Positions 1-5,688 of a DNA stretch of 7,741 bases are shown here, in pieces. The stretch is from Methanosarcinales archaeon. Its GTDB lineage: Archaea; Halobacteriota; Syntropharchaeia; Alkanophagales; Methanospirareceae. Every line of letters starts with the position of its first letter. The first letter of the stretch is position 1. Below the pieces are notes generated by a model. That model did no database searches and was not told where the DNA came from. It saw nothing but the letters and a program-made list of their open reading frames with translations. The stretch lies in NCBI GenBank assembly GCA_009618475.1, contig WJOV01000068.1, positions 1-7,741 of the forward strand, given 5' to 3'. The position numbers and the translations under genes were made by a program.

Positions 1-89
1 ATTTTGAAACTATGATTTTGGATTTGTTTAGAGCTTAGAAATTTGAATTTAGGATTTTCAGCACTTTATTAAGTCCCTTCTCTTTGCAG
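1..89. repeat. Left arm of a perfect 89-base inverted repeat
   Basis: This stretch is the exact reverse complement of 1552-1640, with no mismatch that I can find. It contains the last codons of the mpgS reading frame and AT-rich sequence past its stop. Identity ends sharply at base 89: the next bases inward (90, 91 and on) do not match those before 1552. The repeat reaches the first base of the window, so its true outer limit is unknown. The partner copy sits naturally at the 3' end of rpl21e, so this copy looks like the derived one. Confidence 0.95.
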
Positions 90-1090
90 AGCCTACTGTG
101 GTAAACCGTGCAAAGTGAGCCAAGCAGCATGTTCTTAATATGCTCCTCTCCTTTTTCCTCGTGTAAGTGCGGGTTTAACGTCTCTATCTGAAAAATCTCG
201 ATTCCAGCACTTACAGCATCAGGATACGCTATTTTTTCCGCCTTCAGCCCCGCCTCATCAAACAAATAAACGAAGTGATATGGTTCTACTGAGTAGCCGG
301 TTGAATAGCTCATGATGTCCGCGAGCTTTGTCGTTAGCGCATGCTCGCCCGCATTTCCCGTTATTATAACCCCGGTCTCAAATCCCGTGCAGGTTGAGAG
401 CAGAAGATTTAAATACTTGTTTGTGGTCTCACTTACCCTGCCCCATTTTTTGAAATAAAGTCTATCTTCCACCACCTTTGGCTTATATCTCCAGTGAAGC
501 CTCACCATGCTGTACGGCGACTCGGACATACAGAATCCCGCGGCATAATCTATCACATATTCTCGCACTGAACCCGGGATGTAGTTGTCGGCATCGGCAA
601 ACCCGATGAACTCTTTCCCAAGCGATTTCGCAAGTAGCATGCCTGTAATCATACCCTCCGACTTACCATCCCTGACTAATCCATCCCTATCAAGAAGACA
701 ATCGTATCCCGCTTCATAAAAAGCAAAGCCCAATTCCTGGTCTTTCTGGTGTATGCTGAGAATTTCTTGCTGTGCGTAGTTATGGATGTTTGTTATCACA
801 TCCTTTTCCATCCGGTAGACATCATGTGCATCCCTCTCGCTATTTGACACCACAATAACCGAGCAGTCAAAGGGAATAGCTCTTAAAACACCGTCCAGCA
901 AATGTATTTTCTCGTCCTTTATGGGTATAATAATTGCAAGACGCCCCAAAACCTCTTTGATTTCTTCAAATGGGATGTCCTTTGCCCGTGGATTTTCAAA
1001 GCCGCCGGAATCAAGTTTTAATACGCGCTGCAACTCGTGTATTTTCACCGAGCCGAATAATTCCGTATGCCTTGGCATTTCAATAAGCAT
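35..1090 (-). CDS. mpgS: Mannosyl-3-phosphoglycerate synthase, C-terminus replaced
   Basis: A GT-A fold glycosyltransferase (family GT55) that transfers mannose from GDP-mannose to 3-phosphoglycerate; this is the first step to the compatible solute mannosylglycerate, in the cytoplasm. Recognised by the N-terminal ELFGSVKIHELQRV, the nucleotide-binding IIIPIKDEKIHLLDG, the metal-binding DAD at about residues 166-168 (GFADADNYIPG), the HWRYKPK and FKKWGRVSE stretches, TGNAGEHA and the late ETLNPHLHEEKG. ATG at 1090 is preferred over the in-frame GTG at 1099 because GGGTG lies six bases before it and family members begin with a similar MLxExP. The protein is 351 residues, while the Pyrococcus enzyme as I remember it has about 394. 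Similarity stops at HSRL (about residue 334); the remaining 17 residues are encoded inside the 89-base inverted repeat, so the natural C-terminal 40-50 residues are missing. Activity is therefore uncertain, or the junction is artificial. Confidence 0.9.
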   Translation of the reverse strand: MLIEMPRHTELFGSVKIHELQRVLKLDSGGFENPRAKDIPFEEIKEVLGRLAIIIPIKDEKIHLLDGVLRAIPFDCSVIVVSNSERDAHDVYRMEKDVITNIHNYAQQEILSIHQKDQELGFAFYEAGYDCLLDRDGLVRDGKSEGMITGMLLAKSLGKEFIGFADADNYIPGSVREYVIDYAAGFCMSESPYSMVRLHWRYKPKVVEDRLYFKKWGRVSETTNKYLNLLLSTCTGFETGVIITGNAGEHALTTKLADIMSYSTGYSVEPYHFVYLFDEAGLKAEKIAYPDAVSAGIEIFQIETLNPHLHEEKGEEHIKNMLLGSLCTVYHSRLCKEKGLNKVLKILNSNF

Positions 1091-1125
1091 TTTTAACACC
1101 CTTATATCAACTGTTTATATTGCCA

Positions 1126-1136
1126 CTTTATAAACA
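1126..1136 (-). promoter_or_regulatory. TATA box for mpgS
   Basis: On the minus strand this reads TGTTTATAAAG, a good archaeal box A. It is centred about 40 bases upstream of the ATG at 1090, which predicts a start of transcription near 1105 and a short leader that contains the GGGTG ribosome site. Positional inference only. Confidence 0.55.
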
Positions 1137-1206
1137 TTTATCTTCTAAATCACGAATTTCATCACTGAATAGTTCTTCCAGCACTTCTATAAATTTAATT
1201 TCGTCC

Positions 1207-1217
1207 TTTTTATATAA
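1207..1217 (+). promoter_or_regulatory. TATA box for rpl21e
   Basis: TTTTTATATAA lies about 49 bases before the rpl21e start. Transcription would begin near 1237, giving a leader of about 24 bases that carries the GGGAG ribosome site at 1249-1253. The 170-base gap between mpgS and rpl21e thus holds two divergent promoters. Confidence 0.55.
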
Positions 1218-1260
1218 TACACGAATATAAATAATAAGTTCAAGTTAAGGGAGAGAAGAA

Positions 1261-1572
1261 ATGCCACGTTCACATGGAGAGCGGAAAAGAACGAGAAAGA
1301 AGTTGAGTAAGAGAAAGAGAGAGCGGGGGCTGTCACCAATAAGCAGAGCCATCCAGAGCTTTGAACCCGGGGAACACGTGCACATCCGTATAGACCCAAG
1401 CGTTCATAAGGGTATGCCACATCATAGATTTCACGGCATGACCGGCGAGGTGAAAGGAGAGCGAGGAAGAGCGTATATAGTGGAAATATCAGATGGAATA
1501 AGACAAAGGAAAAAGGTAAAGGAGTTATTTATACGTGCTGAGCATTTGCGCCTGCAAAGAGAAGGGACTTAA
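1261..1572 (+). CDS. rpl21e: Large-subunit ribosomal protein eL21 (L21e)
   Basis: Structural protein of the archaeal 50S ribosomal subunit, 103 residues, close to the usual 95-100. The N-terminus is strongly basic (MPRSHGERKRTRKKLSKRKR), followed by the family core FEPGEHVHIRIDPSVHKGMP and HHRFHGMTGEVKGERGRAYI and the closing LFIRAEHLRLQ. The ATG follows a GGGAG ribosome site with seven bases between. In many Euryarchaeota this gene heads a group with rpoF, a DUF655 gene and ksgA; none of these follows here. Instead the last six codons and the stop lie in the right arm of the 89-base inverted repeat. The C-terminus nevertheless looks natural for the family, so this locus is probably the original copy of the repeated sequence. 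Confidence 0.97.
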   Translation: MPRSHGERKRTRKKLSKRKRERGLSPISRAIQSFEPGEHVHIRIDPSVHKGMPHHRFHGMTGEVKGERGRAYIVEISDGIRQRKKVKELFIRAEHLRLQREGT

Positions 1573-1640
1573 TAAAGTGCTGAAAATCCTAAATTCAAAT
1601 TTCTAAGCTCTAAACAAATCCAAAATCATAGTTTCAAAAT
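1552..1640. repeat. Right arm of the perfect 89-base inverted repeat
   Basis: Exact reverse complement of 1-89. It begins within the codon CTG near the end of rpl21e, spans the rpl21e stop, and continues into AT-rich sequence made of short words such as CTAAATTCAAAT, CTCTAAACAAAT and CAAAATTCAAAAC. Because the window starts at base 1, the homology may continue past 1640. Confidence 0.95.
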
Positions 1641-1642
1641 TC

Positions 1643-1688
1643 AAAACAAACCTTTCTTTTAAATTGCGAAGCAAAAAGTTTGTTTTTG
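1643..1688 (+). terminator. Possible hairpin and T-run terminator after rpl21e
   Basis: AAAACAAAC at 1643-1651 is perfectly complementary to GTTTGTTTT at 1678-1686, with further T/A pairing possible inside, and the 3' arm ends in a run of T. It lies about 70 bases after the rpl21e stop. Archaeal termination mainly needs T-runs, so the stem may be incidental. Confidence 0.35.
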
Positions 1689-1723
1689 TCATCAGGATTT
1701 TTAGAAAAAGCGGGAAGTGTAGG

Positions 1724-1796
1724 TGGGCCCGATGCGATTCGAACGCATGACCTCCGCCATGTCAAGGCGACATCATTCCAACTAGACCACGGGCCC
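1724..1796 (-). tRNA. tRNA-Val (anticodon GAC)
   Basis: A 73-base cloverleaf. The acceptor stem is GGGCCCG/CGGGCCC with discriminator A. The anticodon stem TCGCC/GGCGG closes the seven-base loop TTGACAT, giving anticodon GAC, which reads valine codons GUC and GUU. The T arm is ATGCG-TTCGAAT-CGCAT with a perfect five-pair stem, and the D loop contains the GG pair. CCA is not encoded: the bases after the discriminator are CCT. No intron is seen. Confidence 0.95.
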
Positions 1797-1823
1797 ATGC
1801 CATAAGTTCCACGGGAAGGGCAG

Positions 1824-1834
1824 TTATATTAAAG
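1824..1834 (-). promoter_or_regulatory. Candidate TATA box for tRNA-Val
   Basis: The minus strand reads CTTTAATATAA, centred about 33 bases upstream of the mature tRNA 5' end. A second candidate, TTTTATAAG near 1845-1853, is farther away and abuts the stop codon of the upstream gene. Confidence 0.4.
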
Positions 1835-1854
1835 ATAAGCAGTACTTATAAAAT

Positions 1855-2799
1855 TTACTTTTTGTTACCACAGTTGGAGCAGAAGTGGGCTAAAATCGGT
1901 CGCATTTTACCACACTCTGGGCATTTCTCAGCTATTTTCTTCCCACAATTTTGACAATACGGCACCTCATATCTTACAGGAAAACCGCACCAAGGACATT
2001 TGTTTTCCCTCAGTCTAGACCTGGAAATACGCTCAAATGTGAAGAATTGTTTCTTGAGATATGCCAGTGAGATGGCACATGCCACCGCCCCGAAAATGGA
2101 TATACCAATTATGTGAACCACCTTCCACACGTTCTCGATAATCATGTACATCAATAAGAGAGATGCAAAAGCCATGAATGCATTAGCGTGAATGGTGTAT
2201 TTGCTTCTCACCTTTTTAGCTTTTAAAAACACGACAATAGCAACTGCCAATAATGGAAGCACAAAAGCTAACCTTATAGCTAAGACTTTCAATCGGTATA
2301 TTTGATAATCACTCATGTATTCGTCCGATGCTAATTTACGAGCATTAGATACTTCTTCTCTCTTTTGTTCCAACCTCCCTTCAATCTCATCGTAAACTGC
2401 TTGCGCAGCATCAAGTCTTACCTGTGATTCCTCATACCTTTCCCTTGCCTCTTCATATTCTCGTTCTTTTACTTCATCCTTCTCTCCTTTATCCAGTATT
2501 ACCCTGTATTCCTCTCTTTTATACAGGTAGTTTTCCTTAGCACGAAGATATTCATCATCGGCTTTTGCGAGGGCATCACTGGCTATTCTTAGCTCCGTAA
2601 TAATGCTTCTTTCCTCAGCTTCCAGCGTATAAACACCATATTTTTCATAATAAGTATTCATCTGTGGTCTATCAGGAATGTCTTTTAACTCATTAAGGAC
2701 GTTCATTCCGCCTATTAAAAGGAAGATAACCATAGCAAAAGCTAATATTTTTTCGCCCCTCGTTGCCTCTAATTTCTCCGCCTCTTCATGTTCTGGCAT
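1855..2799 (-). CDS. Membrane protein with coiled coil and two zinc ribbons
   Basis: I do not recognise this 314-residue protein as a named family. A hydrophobic helix at about 18-36 is followed by a highly charged, Glu/Arg/Lys/Tyr-rich coiled coil at about 58-165. Three more hydrophobic segments lie at about 174-193, 205-222 and 228-247. The C-terminus has two short zinc ribbons: C268-C271 with C282-C285 (CPWCG, CQNCG) and C293-C296 with C307-C310 (CPECG, CSNCG). The ribbon pair resembles the double zinc-ribbon modules attached to many archaeal and bacterial membrane or regulatory proteins. The coiled coil lies between membrane helices 1 and 2, so with an even helix count it would be on the opposite side of the membrane from the ribbons only if helix 1 is a true membrane span. 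The ATG at 2799 has no strong ribosome site. It is transcribed divergently from trxB through a short shared promoter. Confidence 0.85.
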   Translation of the reverse strand: MPEHEEAEKLEATRGEKILAFAMVIFLLIGGMNVLNELKDIPDRPQMNTYYEKYGVYTLEAEERSIITELRIASDALAKADDEYLRAKENYLYKREEYRVILDKGEKDEVKEREYEEARERYEESQVRLDAAQAVYDEIEGRLEQKREEVSNARKLASDEYMSDYQIYRLKVLAIRLAFVLPLLAVAIVVFLKAKKVRSKYTIHANAFMAFASLLLMYMIIENVWKVVHIIGISIFGAVACAISLAYLKKQFFTFERISRSRLRENKCPWCGFPVRYEVPYCQNCGKKIAEKCPECGKMRPILAHFCSNCGNKK

Positions 2800-2830
2800 A
2801 ATTTACACTCTGGAAGATTTATTTGAATCA

Positions 2831-2842
2831 GTATATATATAA
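2831..2842. promoter_or_regulatory. Symmetrical TATA element between divergent genes
   Basis: GTATATATATAA lies almost midway in the 69-base gap between the divergent starts at 2799 and 2869. The near-palindromic TATATATATA centre is about 32 bases from the trxB start and about 38 from the other start. One TATA element could serve both directions, or two overlapping ones could exist. Confidence 0.5.
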
Positions 2843-2868
2843 TCATTGCAAATAGGAGATTTTCCATA

Positions 2869-3786
2869 ATGAAAAAAGATTACGATTTAATTGTCGTTGG
2901 TGCGGGTCCTGCGGGGATGACCGCCGGGATGTATGGCGTGAGAAGCGGATTGGAAACGTTGATGGTTGAGAAGGGGATATGCGGCGGATTATCAAATGAG
3001 GCGCCGGAGATAGAGAACTATCCGGGATTCAAGAAGGTGGGAGGAATGGAACTGGCGGAAAAGATGAAAGAGCAAGTGGCTGAATACGCGGAGATAAAGG
3101 AGCTGGAAGAAGTAAAAAAAATAGAGTTTGTGAAGAAAGAGTGGGTGGTAATCACGGAAAAAGACTCTTATCGCTCAAAAGCGGTGATAATAAGCACGGG
3201 GACTAAACACAGGCGGTTAGGCGTAAAAGGGGAAGACGAATTCCTTGGAAGAGGTATATCCTATTGTGCCGCCTGTGATGGTTTCTTCTTCAGAGATAAG
3301 CCCGTAATAGTGGTGGGAGGCGGGGACTCAGCAGTTAGAGAAGCGTTGTACCTGAAAAATATCGGCTGTGAGGTAACGCTGATTCATAGAAGGGAAAAGC
3401 TCAGGGCAGAGCGGTATTTAGAAAAGAATCTGGAAAAGGCAGGCGTGCATATCCTGTGGAATTCCGTGCTGAAAGAGATAAAAGGGGATAAAGCAGTGAG
3501 AAGTGTGGTTAGATATGATAGAGAGCGTGAGATCGAGGATGAGCTCCCGGTAGAAGGTCTGTTTATATCCATTGGCGAAGAGCCCGTAAATGAATTAGCG
3601 GCGCATGTAGGAATTGAGACGGATAAAAACGGATACATAATCACGGATAAAAGCCAGAGGACGAACCTCGAAAGGGTATATGCCGCGGGGGACATAACGG
3701 GAGGAGTGAGACAGGTAGTAGTAGCATGTGCAGAAGGCGCTATCGCTGCTACCTCAGCCTATAATGATTTGTTAGAGCTAAGTTAA
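2869..3786 (+). CDS. trxB: Thioredoxin reductase (FAD, CxxC type)
   Basis: A 305-residue low-molecular-weight thioredoxin reductase, a cytoplasmic flavoenzyme that passes electrons from a nicotinamide cofactor through FAD to thioredoxin. FAD-binding GAGPAG is at 11-16 and the closing FAD motif YAAGDI at 271-276. The redox-active pair C133-A-A-C136 is followed by DGFFF. The nicotinamide domain has VVGGGDSA at 148-155, and HRREKLRAE at 173-181 matches the HRRxxxR element that binds the 2'-phosphate of NADPH in classical enzymes. This argues against the F420-dependent type known from some methanogens. Length is normal. The start has AGGAG about ten bases upstream. It heads a tight cluster; rnhB begins seven bases after its stop. 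No thioredoxin gene is seen nearby. Confidence 0.95.
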   Translation: MKKDYDLIVVGAGPAGMTAGMYGVRSGLETLMVEKGICGGLSNEAPEIENYPGFKKVGGMELAEKMKEQVAEYAEIKELEEVKKIEFVKKEWVVITEKDSYRSKAVIISTGTKHRRLGVKGEDEFLGRGISYCAACDGFFFRDKPVIVVGGGDSAVREALYLKNIGCEVTLIHRREKLRAERYLEKNLEKAGVHILWNSVLKEIKGDKAVRSVVRYDREREIEDELPVEGLFISIGEEPVNELAAHVGIETDKNGYIITDKSQRTNLERVYAAGDITGGVRQVVVACAEGAIAATSAYNDLLELS

Positions 3787-3793
3787 GAAGGAA

Positions 3794-4459
3794 ATGATGG
3801 AGATAGGGATTGACGAAGCGGGAAAAGGTCCGGTAATAGGGTCAATGTTTGTTGCAGGCGTTTCAAATTTTGAGGGACTGGAAGCGATAGGCGTTAAAGA
3901 TTCGAAGAAGTTGAGCCCGAAGAAGCGGGAATACCTGGCGGAGCTCATAGAAGATGCGACTGTGGTTCATGTCGTGGAGATGAGTGCAAGCGAGATAGAC
4001 GAGGGTAGAAAAAGTCATACTTTAAATGAAATCATGGTTGAACTTTTTTCAGCGGTGATTTGCCGTTTTCAGCCAGATAGGGCGATTGTTGATGCGGCAG
4101 ACGTCAATCCAAATAGATTCGCTATGAATCTTAGAGCAAGCTACGAAAGGGGAGAAGGAGCAGAAAGAGAAATAGAAATAATTTCCGAGTCTAAAGCGGA
4201 TGAACGCTACCCGGTGGTCAGCGCAGCGTCAATAGTTGCAAAAGTGCGCCGGGATAGGTCAATAAGGCAGCTCGAGGTGGAGATAGGGGCAGAGATAGGA
4301 AGTGGCTATCCTGCGGACCCGAAAACCGTTCAATTCCTGAAAAGGCTGTTAAAAGAAAATGGGGATATTCCGCCCTACGTGAGACGTTCCTGGAAAACAG
4401 TCGAAAGAACGCTTTCTTCAATAAACGCTTCTTTCGTAAGGCAAAGTCGGTTCGTGTAA
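3794..4459 (+). CDS. rnhB: Ribonuclease HII
   Basis: Cleaves the RNA strand of RNA/DNA hybrids and single ribonucleotides in DNA; cytoplasmic, metal-dependent. 221 residues, typical for archaea. The acidic catalytic set is visible: D7 and E8 in GIDEAGKGPVIG, D100 in AIVDAADVN and D136 in KADERYPVVSAASIVAK. The substrate-recognising GYPADP at 171-176 and the RRSWKTV near the end also fit. Two adjacent ATG codons exist. The second, at 3797, is better spaced from AAGG at 3788-3791 and gives the usual short leader (MEIGIDEAGKG), so translation may begin there. It follows trxB by seven bases and is presumably co-transcribed with it. The last dozen residues (SINASFVRQSRFV) are not conserved as far as I can tell. 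Confidence 0.96.
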   Translation: MMEIGIDEAGKGPVIGSMFVAGVSNFEGLEAIGVKDSKKLSPKKREYLAELIEDATVVHVVEMSASEIDEGRKSHTLNEIMVELFSAVICRFQPDRAIVDAADVNPNRFAMNLRASYERGEGAEREIEIISESKADERYPVVSAASIVAKVRRDRSIRQLEVEIGAEIGSGYPADPKTVQFLKRLLKENGDIPPYVRRSWKTVERTLSSINASFVRQSRFV

Positions 4460-4468
4460 AAACATTCA

Positions 4469-4478
4469 TTTATATATA
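4469..4478 (+). promoter_or_regulatory. TATA box for the TFB gene
   Basis: TTTATATATA lies just after the rnhB stop and predicts transcription starting near 4500. That is downstream of the in-frame TTG at 4487 but just before ATG 4505, which supports the ATG as start and suggests an almost leaderless message. The TFB gene is therefore probably transcribed on its own as well as with the upstream pair. Confidence 0.55.
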
Positions 4479-4504
4479 CTTAACGCTTGACAAATAAGCA
4501 GGAA

Positions 4505-5458
4505 ATGGTGACCCTAGAGAGGGATAAGAAAGGTGGGGCGGATAGGGAAGAAGGCGAAGGCAAAGGCAATACCGATGGTGAAGAGGGGGTAAAGGAATGC
4601 CCTGAATGCGGCTCTAAGGGTTTGATAAGAGATTATGGTAAAGCGGAGATTTTTTGTGCTAATTGCGGGCTGGTAATAATGGAGAACATCGTTGACCTTG
4701 GTCCTGAATGGCGAGCCTTCGACTCTGAACAGATGTCCCGGAGGACGAGAGTCGGGGCACCGATGACATATCGAATACACGATAAAGGATTGAGTACGAT
4801 CGTCAACTGGGGTTCGCCGGGTCAAGGACAGTATAAGTTAAAGAAATTGCAACAGCGGACACATATTGCGAATACAACAGAAAGGAGCTTTATTTTCGCT
4901 CTTTCTGAGATAGACCGGATGGCATGCGCGCTTAGACTACCGGTGAATATCAGAGAGGCGGCGTCTATGTTATACAGGCGGGCGATGAAGAAACGTTTAA
5001 TCCGCGGGCGAAGCATAGAAGGTATAACCACTGCACTCTTATATATTGCTTGCAGACAGTATGGGGTGCCGCGAACACTGGAAGAGGTTCGAGAAATATC
5101 AAGAGTGGGGCAAAAGGAAATAAGCCGTGCATATCGCTTTCTTTTACGGGAGCTCGATTTGAAGGTTTCGCCTGCTTCTCCTGTTGACTTCGTGCCTCGT
5201 TTCTGCTCCTTGCTCAATTTGAGTGGTGATATAAGGTCAAAAGCAATAGAGATAATAAAGAAGGCGACGGAAGCGGAATTGACCAACGGACGAGGACCGA
5301 TAGGGATAGCGGCGGCGGCTATTTACATTGCTGCGATTTTAAGCGGTGAGCATCGCACACAAAAGGAAGTATCTGATGCTACGGGTGTGACCGAGGTTAC
5401 AATACGAAACAGGTATAAAGAGTTATCAGAACAGTTAGAGATAGACGTGCTTTTATAG
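4505..5458 (+). CDS. tfb: Archaeal transcription initiation factor TFB
   Basis: TFIIB homologue that binds the TBP-TATA complex and recruits RNA polymerase. From the ATG it has 317 residues. A non-conserved acidic/Gly-rich leader of about 30 residues precedes the zinc ribbon C32-C35/C51-C54 (CPECG, CANCG). The B-reader GPEWRAFDSEQMSRRTRVGA is at about 66-85, followed by HDKGLST. Two cyclin folds cover about 123-212 (RGRSIEG, ACRQYGVPRTLEE) and 218-312 (NGRGPIGIAAAAIYIA, TGVTEVTIRNRYKELSEQL, the latter with the BRE-reading helix-turn-helix). The stretch between HDKGLST and TERSF is shorter than in TFBs I remember, and the usual YRLRKWQ is YKLKKLQ. The TAG stop is the first three bases of the octamer array that follows. 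An alternative start is TTG 4487. Confidence 0.97.
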   Translation: MVTLERDKKGGADREEGEGKGNTDGEEGVKECPECGSKGLIRDYGKAEIFCANCGLVIMENIVDLGPEWRAFDSEQMSRRTRVGAPMTYRIHDKGLSTIVNWGSPGQGQYKLKKLQQRTHIANTTERSFIFALSEIDRMACALRLPVNIREAASMLYRRAMKKRLIRGRSIEGITTALLYIACRQYGVPRTLEEVREISRVGQKEISRAYRFLLRELDLKVSPASPVDFVPRFCSLLNLSGDIRSKAIEIIKKATEAELTNGRGPIGIAAAAIYIAAILSGEHRTQKEVSDATGVTEVTIRNRYKELSEQLEIDVLL

Positions 5459-5506
5459 CGGGTTAGCGGGTTAGAGGTTTAGAGGGTTAGAGGTTTAGCG
5501 GTTTAG
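5456..5506 (+). repeat. Left octamer array of the S23-like element
   Basis: Six consecutive 8-base units in perfect phase plus a final TAG. In the phase beginning at 5459 every unit is (C/A)GG(G/T)TTAG: CGGGTTAG twice, AGGTTTAG, AGGGTTAG, AGGTTTAG, CGGTTTAG. Variation is confined to positions 1 and 4. The preceding TAG (5456-5458) is the TFB stop codon. The array is complementary in sense to the array at 5669-5753. Confidence 0.93.
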
Positions 5507-5530
5507 ATAAATGAAAAAGAAGGATTGACG

Positions 5531-5688
5531 ATGAAGAGTTTTAAGGAATTGAAAGTGTGGCAAAAAGGGATAAGTTGGGTTTTATTCAAGAAGACAACTT
5601 TAGTAATTTATCTTCAAAGATAGATGAACTTTCAAAAATGCTATCCTCCTTCTACTCCAAAATAAATTCTAAACCACCAACACGCTAA
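5531..5688 (+). pseudogene. Internally deleted S23-type four-helix-bundle gene
   Basis: The ATG at 5531 follows AAGGA and opens with MKSFKELKVWQKG, the highly recognisable start of the 23S rRNA-intervening-sequence (S23, IVP) four-helix-bundle family. After base 5569 the family resemblance moves to another frame: from 5569 to the TAA at 5686-5688 one reads DKLGFIQEDNFSNLSSKIDE and then LSKMLSSFYSKINSKPPTR, matching the family's C-terminal helix (typically LGYISEEEF...ELSKML). The first frame itself stops after 30 residues at 5623. Full-length members have about 115-120 residues; here about 13 plus 39 remain, so some 65 residues and the reading frame were lost in a single internal deletion near 5566-5570. 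The last residues (KPPTR) are encoded by the right octamer array. S23 proteins form pentamers of four-helix bundles and their role is unclear. Confidence 0.8.

Noticed and set aside
1128..1244. Short minus-strand open stretch reading ...DEIKFIEVLEELFSDEIR... to a TAA at 1128
   Set aside because: It looks protein-like but has no suitable start codon or ribosome site, is under 40 codons, and overlaps both the mpgS and rpl21e TATA boxes. At most it is a gene relic.
4487..4504. TTG at 4487 as the TFB start
   Set aside because: It lies upstream of the transcription start predicted from the TATA box at 4469-4478; ATG 4505 fits better.
4514..5286. Long minus-strand open frames opposite TFB, and similar frames opposite trxB and other genes
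   Set aside because: They lie antisense to strongly conserved genes and their translations show no family features.
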